From JAVBNC01 sp031551765 (lineage in GTDB: Bacteria; Desulfobacterota; Desulfovibrionia; Desulfovibrionales; Desulfovibrionaceae), in NCBI GenBank assembly GCA_031551765.1, contig JAVBNC010000039.1, forward strand, positions 1 to 9,045: a DNA stretch of 9,045 nt. Direction: 5' to 3'. This document shows positions 1-7,281 of this stretch, piece by piece. The notes below the pieces were generated by a model that saw only the letters and a list, made by a program, of their open reading frames with translations, was not told the origin of the DNA and ran no database searches. Made by a program: the position numbers and the translations under genes. Positions within the stretch are counted from its first letter, which is position 1. The number at the start of each line of letters is the position of its first letter.

Positions 1-117
1 CAGTTCCGGGATATGGCCAACTTTGTGGCGCAGCATTATGCCAGAATTGACAAGAACCCCGTATCGTCCATGTGGACGGCACGGACAACAAACCCCGCCC
101 CTGACAAAGTTCTTTGA
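1..117 (+). CDS. C-terminal tail of an upstream gene (partial, unidentified)
   Basis: Frame 1 is open from the window edge through 38 codons to a TGA at 115-117. The peptide begins QFRDMANFVAQHYARIDKNP and looks like an amphipathic helix, which fits a real protein end. Frame 3 closes early; frame 2 stays open to about 126 but gives a tryptophan/proline/arginine-rich peptide that looks non-coding. I cannot name the family from so short a tail. Its last codons run into the G-rich repeat beginning near 106, so the stop codon may be supplied by the repeat. Because the next gene is a polyamine enzyme, another polyamine gene is possible here, but nothing in the tail shows it. Confidence 0.45.
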   Translation, partial: QFRDMANFVAQHYARIDKNPVSSMWTARTTNPAPDKVL

Positions 118-182
118 AAGGGGATAGGGGGTCCGGGGGAAAGGGGGAACCTTTCTTTCAAGAAAGGTTCCCCCTTTCCCCC
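106..182. repeat. G-rich intergenic repeat with perfect 23-bp inverted repeat (copy A)
   Basis: The 5' half has four G-runs: 120-123, 127-131, 135-139 and 143-147. They are separated by three-base spacers ata, tcc and aaa. The left arm 135-157 is perfectly complementary to 160-182, with only two bases between the arms. No T-tract follows, so it is not a canonical intrinsic terminator in this orientation. The right arm ends 20 bases before the ATG at 203. A second, truncated copy sharing the GTCCGG core lies at 8821-8871. Similar hairpins are common between genes in Desulfovibrio as I recall them. Confidence 0.8.
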
Positions 183-202
183 GGCCGCCGGAGGCATCAT
201 CC

Positions 203-1384
<1,182 letters not shown>

Positions 1385-1406
1385 CACGGCATTCACGCAC
1401 TTATAC

Positions 1407-1428
1407 GGCGGCCCGGGAACGGGCCGCC
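1407..1428 (+). other. GC-rich hairpin between the dehydrogenase and the GntR gene
   Basis: GGCGGCCC at 1407-1414 pairs perfectly with GGGCCGCC at 1421-1428 around a six-base loop. It lies 22 bases after the TAA of the dehydrogenase and 12 bases before the GntR start codon. No T-run follows, so termination by the intrinsic mechanism is unlikely. It may act as a 3' end stabiliser, a translational control element, or an operator for the regulator next to it. The sequence does not decide between these. Confidence 0.6.
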
Positions 1429-1440
1429 AGCGAGCACCGC

Positions 1441-2199
1441 ATGCAGGCATACAACGACTTTCCCCAACCGGAACACGAAAACAGCCCCGTGTACCTGCGT
1501 ATTCAAAACGACCTGCGCGCCGGCATCCATTCCGGTGCGTACAAGCCCGGTGACATTCTACCCTCGGAAACGGAACTGGCAAAACGTTACCGCACCACCA
1601 GGGCCACAGTGGCGCACGCCATGCAGGGACTGGTGTTCGAGGGGCTTATCAAGCGCCGCCAGGGTGTGGGCACCTTTGTGGCCCGGCCCGCGGTGGCCAC
1701 TGACGTGGTCACTTCCCGGCTGGGGATTTTCGAGCACGACATGCTGCTCACCGGGCAGAAAGTCTTTTACAGGCTGCTGGAATTTTCCTCCACGCCGGGC
1801 ACGCCCGCCATCCGGGGACACTTGAAGCTCCCACCGGACGAGCCTGTGCACGAACTGCGCCGCCTGCGCCTGGTCCAAGGCGCCCCCCTGGGCATTGAAA
1901 TACGCTACATGGCCTCGCGCCTGGCGCTGCGGCTCTCACAGAGCGAACTGGGCCAGGTACCCTTGCAGGATATTTTTGAAGGCCGCCTGACTATTGTGCT
2001 CACCCACATCAACAATACGGTGTACACGGCCACGGCCGGTCCCTACATTGCCAAACATCTGAACCTGCCCAAAAACAGCCCCGTGCTGGTGCGCGAGCAC
2101 ACCCAGTTCAACGATGAGACACCCGTGGTCTGGGGAAAAACGTTTTACCGGGAAGAATACCAAATTCGCTACACCACCGTGGCCGGGCAGATGAAGTAA
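1441..2199 (+). CDS. GntR-family transcriptional regulator, HutC/UTRA subgroup
   Basis: This is a 252-residue DNA-binding regulator. Residues 14-80 form the winged helix-turn-helix, with PGDILPSETELAKRY followed by the recognition helix around TTRATVAHAMQGL and the wing GLIKRRQGVGTFV. These match the GntR signature closely. Residues about 98-245 form a UTRA ligand-binding domain, with RLRLVQGAPLGIEIRYM and the terminal YREEYQIRY strand typical of HutC/PhnF-type proteins. Such regulators usually bind sugar phosphates, amino-acid derivatives or phosphonates and repress neighbouring genes; the ligand here is unknown. The Shine-Dalgarno is weak (GAG at 1432-1434). It lies 56 bases after the polyamine enzyme and just before a glycosyltransferase, in the same orientation. 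It could regulate either or both, but I see no clear palindromic operator apart from the hairpin at 1407-1428. Confidence 0.92.
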   Translation: MQAYNDFPQPEHENSPVYLRIQNDLRAGIHSGAYKPGDILPSETELAKRYRTTRATVAHAMQGLVFEGLIKRRQGVGTFVARPAVATDVVTSRLGIFEHDMLLTGQKVFYRLLEFSSTPGTPAIRGHLKLPPDEPVHELRRLRLVQGAPLGIEIRYMASRLALRLSQSELGQVPLQDIFEGRLTIVLTHINNTVYTATAGPYIAKHLNLPKNSPVLVREHTQFNDETPVVWGKTFYREEYQIRYTTVAGQMK

Positions 2200-2241
2200 C
2201 TTCACTTTACCCCCGCGCGCCTTGCGGCTATGGTGCGTTTC

Positions 2242-3495
2242 ATGCGTATTCTGTTCGTCCACCAGAATTTCCCTGGCCAATACCGCCGGCTTGTGGCGCA
2301 CTTCGCGGCGCAGCCCGGCTGCGTGGTGGCCGGCATAGGGGAAAGCACAAACCTGGCCCGCTGGCAGGCCGTTCCCGGTGCGCGCGTTTATGGTTACGAG
2401 CCGCCGCCTCCCGCCCCGGAAACAACGCACCCCTACCTGGGCCTGCTGGACAGACACGTCCGCAGGGGCCAGTTCGCCGCCATGGCCGCCAGTAAACACA
2501 AAGAACGAGGTTTTACGCCCGACGTCATCTGCGCGCATCCCGGCTGGGGCGAAGCGCTGTACATGAAGGACGTGTTTCCTGACGCCCGCCTGCTCTCCTA
2601 TTGCGAATACTATCACAATGCCGACGGATCGGACGTAGGCTTTGAAGAGGGCTACGACGTCCCTCTGAATTTGCGGCTGTATGTCCGCAGCCAGAATGCG
2701 GCGCAACTGATCGCTCTGACCGCAAGCGACTGGGGGGTGTGCCCCACGAAATGGCAGCGGGCGCAATATCCGGCCATGCTGGCGGAGCGTATCAGCGTCA
2801 TCCACGACGGAATTGACACCGAACTGGTCCAGCCGGGCTCCGGAGTTACCGGCACGCTGGGCAACGGCGTCGGTCTTAAACCCGGAGATGAAATAATCAC
2901 CTTTGTCAGCCGCAACCTTGAGCCGTATCGCGGCTTCCATATTTTCGCGCAGGCTATGCCGCTGATCCAGCGCATGCGGCCCAAGGCCCGAATAGTGGTC
3001 GTAGGCGGGGATGAAATCAGCTACTCTCTGCCGCTGAAAGGCACGACCTACCGTGAACTGGCCATGAAGGAACTCAAAGACCGCCTGGACTTTTCGCGGA
3101 TACATTTTCTAGGCAGGGTGCCGTACAGCCAGTTCGTGGGCCTGATGCAGCTTTCCGCCGTCCACGTCTACCTGACCTACCCCTTTGTGCTCTCCTGGTC
3201 CATGCTGGAAGCCATGGCGGCAGGCTGCCTGGTGGTGGGTTCCAGAACGCCGCCGGTGGAGGAGGTCATTGAGCACAACCGCAACGGCCTGCTGGTGGAC
3301 TTTTTCTCGCCCGAGGAAATAGCCCAGGCCGTGGACGCCGTGCTGCGCCACCCTGACCGCATGCGCCACTTGCGCGAGACGGCCAGGCAAACCATGGTGG
3401 AGCGCTACGACCTGCGGACCGTCTGCCTGCCCAGGCAGATCGAGCTGCTCCAAACGCTGGCGGAAGGGAAAACACCACAGTACTCGGACATCTGA
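2242..3495 (+). CDS. Family 4 glycosyltransferase (GT-B fold)
   Basis: It should transfer a sugar from a nucleotide-sugar donor, probably onto a cell-surface or glycoprotein acceptor; donor and acceptor cannot be read from the sequence. From the ATG at 2242 it has 417 residues. Residues 1-190 fit the N-terminal Glyco_trans_4_3-type domain, starting MRILFVHQNFPGQYRRL and ending near ISVIHDGID. Residues about 215-400 form the C-terminal donor-binding domain, with FVSRNLEPYRGF (221-232), FLGRVPYSQF (289-298) and SWSMLEAMAAG (318-328). E323 lies in the EX7E-like region. An in-frame ATG at 2230 would add four residues. I prefer 2242 because family members typically begin at MRILFVHQN; neither start has a good Shine-Dalgarno. 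It lies 42 bases after the GntR gene and may be co-transcribed with it. No signal peptide is visible, so it is probably cytoplasmic. Confidence 0.9.
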   Translation: MRILFVHQNFPGQYRRLVAHFAAQPGCVVAGIGESTNLARWQAVPGARVYGYEPPPPAPETTHPYLGLLDRHVRRGQFAAMAASKHKERGFTPDVICAHPGWGEALYMKDVFPDARLLSYCEYYHNADGSDVGFEEGYDVPLNLRLYVRSQNAAQLIALTASDWGVCPTKWQRAQYPAMLAERISVIHDGIDTELVQPGSGVTGTLGNGVGLKPGDEIITFVSRNLEPYRGFHIFAQAMPLIQRMRPKARIVVVGGDEISYSLPLKGTTYRELAMKELKDRLDFSRIHFLGRVPYSQFVGLMQLSAVHVYLTYPFVLSWSMLEAMAAGCLVVGSRTPPVEEVIEHNRNGLLVDFFSPEEIAQAVDAVLRHPDRMRHLRETARQTMVERYDLRTVCLPRQIELLQTLAEGKTPQYSDI

Positions 3496-3538
3496 ACAGC
3501 GAACGGCCCGCCGCGAAATCCGCGTCGGGCCGTTCAGA
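3491..3538. terminator. Hairpin in the convergent gap, possible shared transcription end
   Basis: GAACGGCCCG at 3501-3510 pairs perfectly with CGGGCCGTTC at 3526-3535. Inside the loop, CGCG at 3512-3515 can pair with CGCG at 3521-3524. A competing pairing also exists: TCTGAAC at 3491-3497 matches GTTCAGA at 3532-3538. It sits in the 79-base gap between two converging genes, where a bidirectional terminator is expected. Neither strand shows a T-tract after the stem, so an intrinsic terminator is only a moderate call. Confidence 0.5.
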
Positions 3539-3574
3539 TATGACGGCCGACCGCCGCCGCTGACGCAAAAATTA

Positions 3575-4546
3575 TCAGCCAAGAAACTTCGCGTTCACCA
3601 CGCTTTGCGGCTTGCCTTGCAGAAAGCCGCGCACGTTGTCCACGGCTATGCGCATCATGGTTTTGCGCGCGTTCAGCGTGGCCCAGGCGATATGCGGGGT
3701 AATCAGCGTGTTGGGCGCACCCAGCAGCGGATTTGAGGGTTCCGGCGGTTCCACGGATAACACGTCCGCGCCCAAGCCACCCAGCTGCCCGCTGTGCAGG
3801 GCCTCGGCCGCGTCCGTCTCGTTGACCAGCGGGCCGCGCGCCGTGTTCAGCACAATGGCGCCCCGCTTCATAGTTTTGATACGCGCCGCGTTGACCAGAT
3901 GCTTGGTCTCCGGGGTCAGCGGGCAGTGCAAGGAAACCACGTCCGCTTCCCGGAACAGCTCGTCCACGCCCACAAAGCGGAAGGGCGCATAGGCCGGGGG
4001 TGGACCTTCCGGCACGGTATGGGCGATGACGTTCATGCCGAAAGCGTGAGCCAGTTCACCCACCTTGCGGCCGTTGTTGCCGAAGCCCACCACGCCCATG
4101 GTCAGGCCGGAAAGTTCCACCTGCGGTTTTTTCCAGTAGCACCAGTCCGGAGCCTTGGCCCATTCGCCCGCCTTGACGCTGGCGTCGTGCAGCGCCGTTC
4201 CCCGGCACAGTTCCAGCAGCAGGGCCATCACGTGCTGGGCCACGGCGTCCACCCCGTAGGCGGCCACGTTGCACACCGGGATACCCCGCCTGCCCGCCGC
4301 TTCCAGGTCCACCACGTCGTAGCCCGTGGCCAGAATGCCGATATATTTCAGTTCCGGCAAAGCCGATATGGTTTCCGCCCGCAGCGGAACCTTGTTGATG
4401 ATCAATATTTCCGCCCTCTTGGCGCGTTCCAGCACTTGCGCTCCCGTGGTGCGGTCATAGACTGTGAACTCGCCCAACGCCGCCAGATCATCCCAGGGGT
4501 TATCGCCGGGATTCAGGGTATATCCGTCAAGAACAACGATACGCAT
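3575..4546 (-). CDS. D-2-hydroxyacid dehydrogenase (glycerate dehydrogenase / hydroxypyruvate reductase type)
   Basis: This is a 323-residue cytoplasmic oxidoreductase of the D-isomer-specific 2-hydroxyacid dehydrogenase family. It should interconvert a 2-keto acid and a D-2-hydroxy acid with a nicotinamide cofactor. The nucleotide-binding motif GFGNNG is at 154-159. The catalytic triad is visible: R237 in NTARG, E266 in DVLSVEPP and H285 in TPHIAWAT. The substrate loop ILATGYDVVD (71-80) resembles glycerate dehydrogenases. Where NAD-specific members usually carry an acidic residue at the end of the second strand, this one reads NVIAHTVPEG, so cofactor preference is uncertain. The ATG has GGAGG at 4551-4555 only four bases away, a short spacer. 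It follows ydfG by 21 bases on the same strand, so the two probably form one transcript handling hydroxyacids. Phosphoglycerate dehydrogenase is less likely because there is no C-terminal regulatory domain. Confidence 0.88.
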   Translation of the reverse strand: MRIVVLDGYTLNPGDNPWDDLAALGEFTVYDRTTGAQVLERAKRAEILIINKVPLRAETISALPELKYIGILATGYDVVDLEAAGRRGIPVCNVAAYGVDAVAQHVMALLLELCRGTALHDASVKAGEWAKAPDWCYWKKPQVELSGLTMGVVGFGNNGRKVGELAHAFGMNVIAHTVPEGPPPAYAPFRFVGVDELFREADVVSLHCPLTPETKHLVNAARIKTMKRGAIVLNTARGPLVNETDAAEALHSGQLGGLGADVLSVEPPEPSNPLLGAPNTLITPHIAWATLNARKTMMRIAVDNVRGFLQGKPQSVVNAKFLG

Positions 4547-4567
4547 GGGGCCTCCGCTGTGTTTCCT

Positions 4568-5323
4568 TTATTTTTCTTTCGCAAACGCCCGGGTCGGGCC
4601 AGTGGACTGGCAGGTAGGCATCACCTCTATGCGGCAGAGGTCCACATGCGCGGGCAGGGACGCGGCGTAGAAAATAATATCCGCCAGGTCTTCCGGGGTC
4701 AGGGGGTCCATTCCCTTGTACACGGCGTCGGATTTTTCCTGCGAGCCTTTGAAGCGCACCAGGGAAAACTCGCTTTCCAACATGCCGGGTTCCACGTTGG
4801 TCACGCGCACGCCCGTGCCGTGCAGGTCGCCGCGCAAGTTGGACGAAAAGTGCGTCACAAAAGCCTTGCTGGAACCGTACACGTTGCCGCCGGGATACGA
4901 ATAATTCCCGGCTATGGAACTGATGTTGATGACGTGCCCCCTGCCGCGCTTGACCATATCGCCCAGCAAAGCCTTGGTGCAGTAATACAGGCCCTTGATG
5001 TTGGTATCGACCATGTTGTCCCAGTCGTCCAACGAAGCGTCCCAGGCCGGTTCGCGCCCCAGGGCCAGGCCCGCGTTGTTCACCAGCACGTCCACCGGCG
5101 TAAACGCGTCGGGCAGGGCCGCAAAAGCCTTGGCCACGGCCTCGCGGTCGCGCACGTCCAGCTCCAGGGGGTAAAAAAAGGCCCCAAGTTCGACGGCCAG
5201 GCCCTGCAGCCGATCCGCACGGCGGCCCGTGCCTATGACTTTCCAGCCTTCCTTGGCAAAACGCTCAGCCGTGGCCCGGCCAATGCCGGACGTGGCCCCG
5301 GTAACGCAGACAATACCCGCCAT
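4568..5323 (-). CDS. ydfG: YdfG-type NADP-dependent 3-hydroxy acid dehydrogenase (short-chain dehydrogenase)
   Basis: It oxidises 3-hydroxy acids such as L-allo-threonine, serine and 3-hydroxyisobutyrate, or reduces malonic semialdehyde, in the cytoplasm. The 251 residues align along their length with E. coli YdfG as I recall it. Visible features are the Rossmann motif TGATSGIG (8-15), the NADP-favouring GTGRR (31-35), NNAG (82-85), catalytic S136, and Y149 with K153 in YGSSK. Family-specific blocks include LALGREPAW, GGNVYG, NLRGDLHGTGVRVTNVEPG and LPAHV. The start is the ATG ending at 5323: AAGGAG at 5330-5335 lies six bases upstream and the conserved domain starts there. The frame stays open further upstream to 5482, but that extension matches nothing in the family and overlaps the divergent trmL leader. 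It is followed 21 bases later by the hydroxyacid dehydrogenase, probably in an operon. Confidence 0.93.
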   Translation of the reverse strand: MAGIVCVTGATSGIGRATAERFAKEGWKVIGTGRRADRLQGLAVELGAFFYPLELDVRDREAVAKAFAALPDAFTPVDVLVNNAGLALGREPAWDASLDDWDNMVDTNIKGLYYCTKALLGDMVKRGRGHVINISSIAGNYSYPGGNVYGSSKAFVTHFSSNLRGDLHGTGVRVTNVEPGMLESEFSLVRFKGSQEKSDAVYKGMDPLTPEDLADIIFYAASLPAHVDLCRIEVMPTCQSTGPTRAFAKEK

Positions 5324-5480
5324 GATGTTCTCCTTTTGAAATGCCCCCGGCCCCCCCTGGCCTCTTCCAAAGAACCTTGTCGGGGGGATAGTAGTCACAT
5401 TAGCGGGCATCCTATACGCGTCGGGGGTGGAAGACAAGACGGCTGTACAAAAGATCCCGGCCCGGCTAAAAGCGCTTTCC
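5324..5480. promoter_or_regulatory. Divergent intergenic region between ydfG and trmL
   Basis: These 157 bases must hold start signals for both directions. On the minus strand TTGTCT (5432-5437) and TATAGG (5411-5416) are spaced 15 bases apart, a weak sigma-70-like pair 88 bases before ydfG. No convincing pair stands out for trmL. The ydfG leader also contains a run of G (C-run at 5344-5357 on the plus strand). The GTG at 5427 that would lengthen trmL lies here and is not preferred. Confidence 0.3.
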
Positions 5481-5942
5481 ATGCACGTTGTTTTGTTTCA
5501 GCCTGAAATTCCGCCCAACACCGGGAACGTGGCGCGCCTATGCGCGGCCACGGCCACGGCCCTGCATCTTGTGGAGCCTTTGGGCTTTTCCCTTGAGGAC
5601 CGCTACCTGAAACGGGCGGGCCTGGACTACTGGCCGCATGTTTCCGTCAGCGTCTGGCCGGACATGGCCGCGTATGCCGCCCAGGCGGGAAAGGGGCGAC
5701 GCCTGGTCATGACCAGCAGCAAAGGGCGGGACGCCGTGCACCGCTTCGCTTTTCAGCCCGGTGACAGCCTGGTTTTCGGCCCGGAAACGCGCGGCCTGCC
5801 CCCGGAAGTGCTGGCCCTTTCCCCGCACACGCTTCGCATCCCCATTCGCGGCGTGGTGCGCAGCCTCAACCTGTCCACGGCCGTGGGCATCGTGCTGCAC
5901 CAGGCCCTGGCCGTGACCGGCGCGCTGGAGAACCTGGCATGA
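5481..5942 (+). CDS. trmL: tRNA (cytidine(34)-2'-O)-methyltransferase TrmL
   Basis: This SPOUT-class enzyme uses S-adenosylmethionine to methylate the ribose of wobble base 34 in certain leucine tRNAs. The 153 residues fit the compact family of about 155, with no extra RNA-binding domain. Motifs in order are QPEIPPNTGN (7-16), GFSLEDRYLKRAGLDYW (35-51), FGPETRGLP (99-107), RIPI (119-122) and RSLNLSTAVGIVLHQA (127-142). The last three form the trefoil-knot cofactor site. The ATG at 5481 is chosen because the family starts at MxxVLxxPEIPPNTGN. A GTG at 5427 would add 18 residues with no counterpart. The Shine-Dalgarno is poor. It is divergent from ydfG and followed by hairpins starting three bases after the stop codon. 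Confidence 0.93.
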   Translation: MHVVLFQPEIPPNTGNVARLCAATATALHLVEPLGFSLEDRYLKRAGLDYWPHVSVSVWPDMAAYAAQAGKGRRLVMTSSKGRDAVHRFAFQPGDSLVFGPETRGLPPEVLALSPHTLRIPIRGVVRSLNLSTAVGIVLHQALAVTGALENLA

Positions 5943-5945
5943 TAT

Positions 5946-5991
5946 TCCAGTTCCAAATCAAACGTGCTTTGACGTTTGATTTGGAACTGGA
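5946..5991 (+). terminator. Perfect 20-bp stem-loop just after trmL (no T-tract)
   Basis: Positions 5946-5965 pair perfectly with 5972-5991 around a six-base loop GCTTTG. The stem is AT-richer than its surroundings and starts three bases after the trmL stop codon. No T-run follows; the next bases are gtgggcc. It may end or stabilise the trmL transcript, or be a member of a dispersed repeat family. The perfection of the stem makes chance very unlikely. Confidence 0.75.
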
Positions 5992-5993
5992 GT

Positions 5994-6045
5994 GGGCCGC
6001 GGCCTCGCGGCCCCGGCGCGCAGCGCCGTGTCTTGCTCCCGCAAG
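5994..6045 (+). other. Three further short hairpins in series
   Basis: Directly after the long stem come GGGCCGCG (5994-6001) with CGCGGCCC (6006-6013), CGGCGC (6014-6019) with GCGCCG (6023-6028), and CTTGC (6032-6036) with GCAAG (6041-6045). All are perfect, with loops of 4, 3 and 4 bases. In such GC-rich DNA short stems are common, so only the close packing is notable. About 70 bases then remain before the cbiB start. Confidence 0.5.
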
Positions 6046-6115
6046 CCAATCATGCTGTCCGATGCTTCATCCTTTTCGGGCGGTTCGACAAAAGATAAGG
6101 CAAATGTAAAAAGAA

Positions 6116-7207
6116 ATGCACATTGATCCGCTGCGCGGCAATTTTCCACTCCCTCTCTGGGACATGTACCAGCATGACGCCTTGCGCCTGCTGACGGACC
6201 TCCCTTCCTTCATTCCCTGGCCCTTTTTCTGGAACCCCCTGGCCCTGTGGTGGCTGCCCCTGGCCGCTCTGATTCTGGATCTGGTCGCCGGCGACCCGCA
6301 TGTTCTGCCGCATCCGGTACGGGGCATAGCCAGGCTGGCGGGCACGGCCGAACGCTCCCTGCGCCCCCGCTTGCCGGCCTTTTACGCCGGGACCTTGGGC
6401 CTCATTCTGGTAATGGGCGCCAGCGGGGGGGCAGCGCTTTTCGTCCTGGCCCTGCCCGGCGCGGCGGCTTTGGCTGCCTGGCTGTATCTGGCCTTCGCGG
6501 GCCTGGCTCTGGGGCAGTTGCTGCGGGAAGGAAAAAAGGCCCTGCGCCTGCTGCGGGCGGCGGAAAAAGCCGGGGAAACGGAATCCGGCCCCGCTCTGGA
6601 ACAAGCCCGCGCCGCTGTGCAGATGCTGGTCAGCCGCGGCCTTTCTAAAGCCGACCACGCCACGCTGGCCAAAACCCTGGCCGAAACCATGAGCGAAAAC
6701 CTGAACGATGCCTTTGTGGCCCCTTTTTTCTGGCTGATGCTGGGCGGCCCTGTGGCCCTGTGGCTGTATAAGGCCGTCAGCACCCTGGATTCCCTGTGGG
6801 GCTACCCGCACGAGCCCTGGACGCGTTTCGGCACTGCCGCCGCCAGGCTGGATGACGTTCTGGCCTATATTCCCGCACGGCTCACGGCCCTGATACTGTT
6901 GTGGAGCGCAGCCCTGAGCGGCGCACGCGGCGCGTGGCCCGGCTGGAAGGCCGTCCGGGAAGACGCCCGGCGCATGGCCAGCCCCAACGCGGGCTGGCCC
7001 ATGAGCGCCTGCGCCTGGCTGCACGGCGCGCCCATGGGCGGCAAGGCTGTGTACGCCGGGGTGGTCAAGGACAAACCTCACCTGGGGCCGGAAAGTGGTG
7101 TATGGGATACGGAAACTCTCGCCCGGCTGCTGCGCCACGTGCTCTGCGCGGGACTTTTGGCCGCGTTTCTGTTCTGGAGCCTTGCTGTCACTCTGGCGCA
7201 ACTGTGA
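6116..7207 (+). CDS. cbiB: Adenosylcobinamide-phosphate synthase CbiB (CobD)
   Basis: This inner-membrane enzyme joins adenosylcobyric acid to aminopropanol (or its phosphate), a late step of cobalamin synthesis. It has 363 residues, against about 320 for Salmonella CbiB; most of the excess is an N-terminal stretch of about 45. Conserved blocks are LDLVAGDPHVLPHPVRGI (54-71), AETMSENLNDAFVAP (189-203), YKAVSTLDSLWGY (218-230), ARLDDVLAYIPAR (243-255) and SPNAGWPMSACA (289-300). The canonical ENTVDG motif reads ENLNDA here. Hydrophobic segments around 43-58, 91-118, 118-135, 200-220, 256-270 and 342-361 fit a polytopic membrane protein. The ATG at 6116 has only a weak AAGAA-type signal, so a later start (ATG at 6164) is possible. 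No other cobalamin gene adjoins it, and I see no cobalamin riboswitch upstream. Confidence 0.93.
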   Translation: MHIDPLRGNFPLPLWDMYQHDALRLLTDLPSFIPWPFFWNPLALWWLPLAALILDLVAGDPHVLPHPVRGIARLAGTAERSLRPRLPAFYAGTLGLILVMGASGGAALFVLALPGAAALAAWLYLAFAGLALGQLLREGKKALRLLRAAEKAGETESGPALEQARAAVQMLVSRGLSKADHATLAKTLAETMSENLNDAFVAPFFWLMLGGPVALWLYKAVSTLDSLWGYPHEPWTRFGTAAARLDDVLAYIPARLTALILLWSAALSGARGAWPGWKAVREDARRMASPNAGWPMSACAWLHGAPMGGKAVYAGVVKDKPHLGPESGVWDTETLARLLRHVLCAGLLAAFLFWSLAVTLAQL

Positions 7208-7219
7208 CGGCACGCGGCC

Positions 7220-7246
7220 TATAGTTTTTTGCAACGCCGCCGATAG
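7220..7246 (+). promoter_or_regulatory. Sigma-28 (FliA)-type promoter
   Basis: TATAGTTT at 7220-7227 is followed by exactly 11 bases and then GCCGATAG at 7239-7246. The textbook enterobacterial FliA consensus is TAAAGTTT, 11 bases, GCCGATAA, so 14 of 16 positions match with exact spacing. The predicted start would be near 7252-7254, about 30 bases before the small gene at 7282. An inverted repeat AGGAT-CTGT-ATCCT (7245-7258) overlaps the end of the -10 box and the predicted start. Confidence 0.7.
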
Positions 7247-7267
7247 GATCTGTATCCTCATATTTAC

Positions 7268-7281
7268 AAGGAGCACCTCCT
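7268..7281 (+). promoter_or_regulatory. Strong Shine-Dalgarno able to fold into a short hairpin
   Basis: AAGGAG at 7268-7273 is the best ribosome-binding site in the window and lies eight bases before the ATG at 7282. AGGAG (7269-7273) is followed by CAC and then CTCCT (7277-7281), a perfect five-pair stem ending at the start codon. It could mask the site, but a five-pair stem with a three-base loop is only modestly stable. Confidence 0.55.

Noticed and set aside
1936..3105. 389-codon minus-strand frame opposite the glycosyltransferase
   Set aside because: It is a shadow of the glycosyltransferase and the end of the GntR gene, with no family motifs and no ribosome site.
5427..5480. GTG start giving TrmL 18 extra residues
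   Set aside because: The family starts at the MxxVLxxPEIPPNTGN block, which coincides with the ATG at 5481.
5324..5482. 53-residue N-terminal extension of ydfG
   Set aside because: A perfect Shine-Dalgarno precedes the ATG at 5323, the family begins there, and the extension would overlap the trmL leader.
3794..5506. 570-codon plus-strand frame opposite the hydroxyacid dehydrogenase and ydfG
   Set aside because: It crosses two well-supported minus-strand genes and their intergenic gap, and the His/Gln/Arg-rich product has no recognisable domain.
5990..6115. Cobalamin riboswitch upstream of cbiB
   Set aside because: The region is short and made of simple local hairpins; I find no B12-box-like conserved stretch and no multi-stem junction.
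7205..7232. Sigma-54 promoter (GGCAC followed by TTGC) upstream of the small gene
   Set aside because: The distance between the GG and GC elements is wrong for sigma-54, while the sigma-28 boxes match with exact spacing.
6050..7276. Long 408-codon open frame on the minus strand opposite cbiB
   Set aside because: Its product is a Gln/Gly/Arg-rich low-complexity string typical of the antisense of a GC-rich gene, and the plus strand carries a clear CbiB with conserved motifs.
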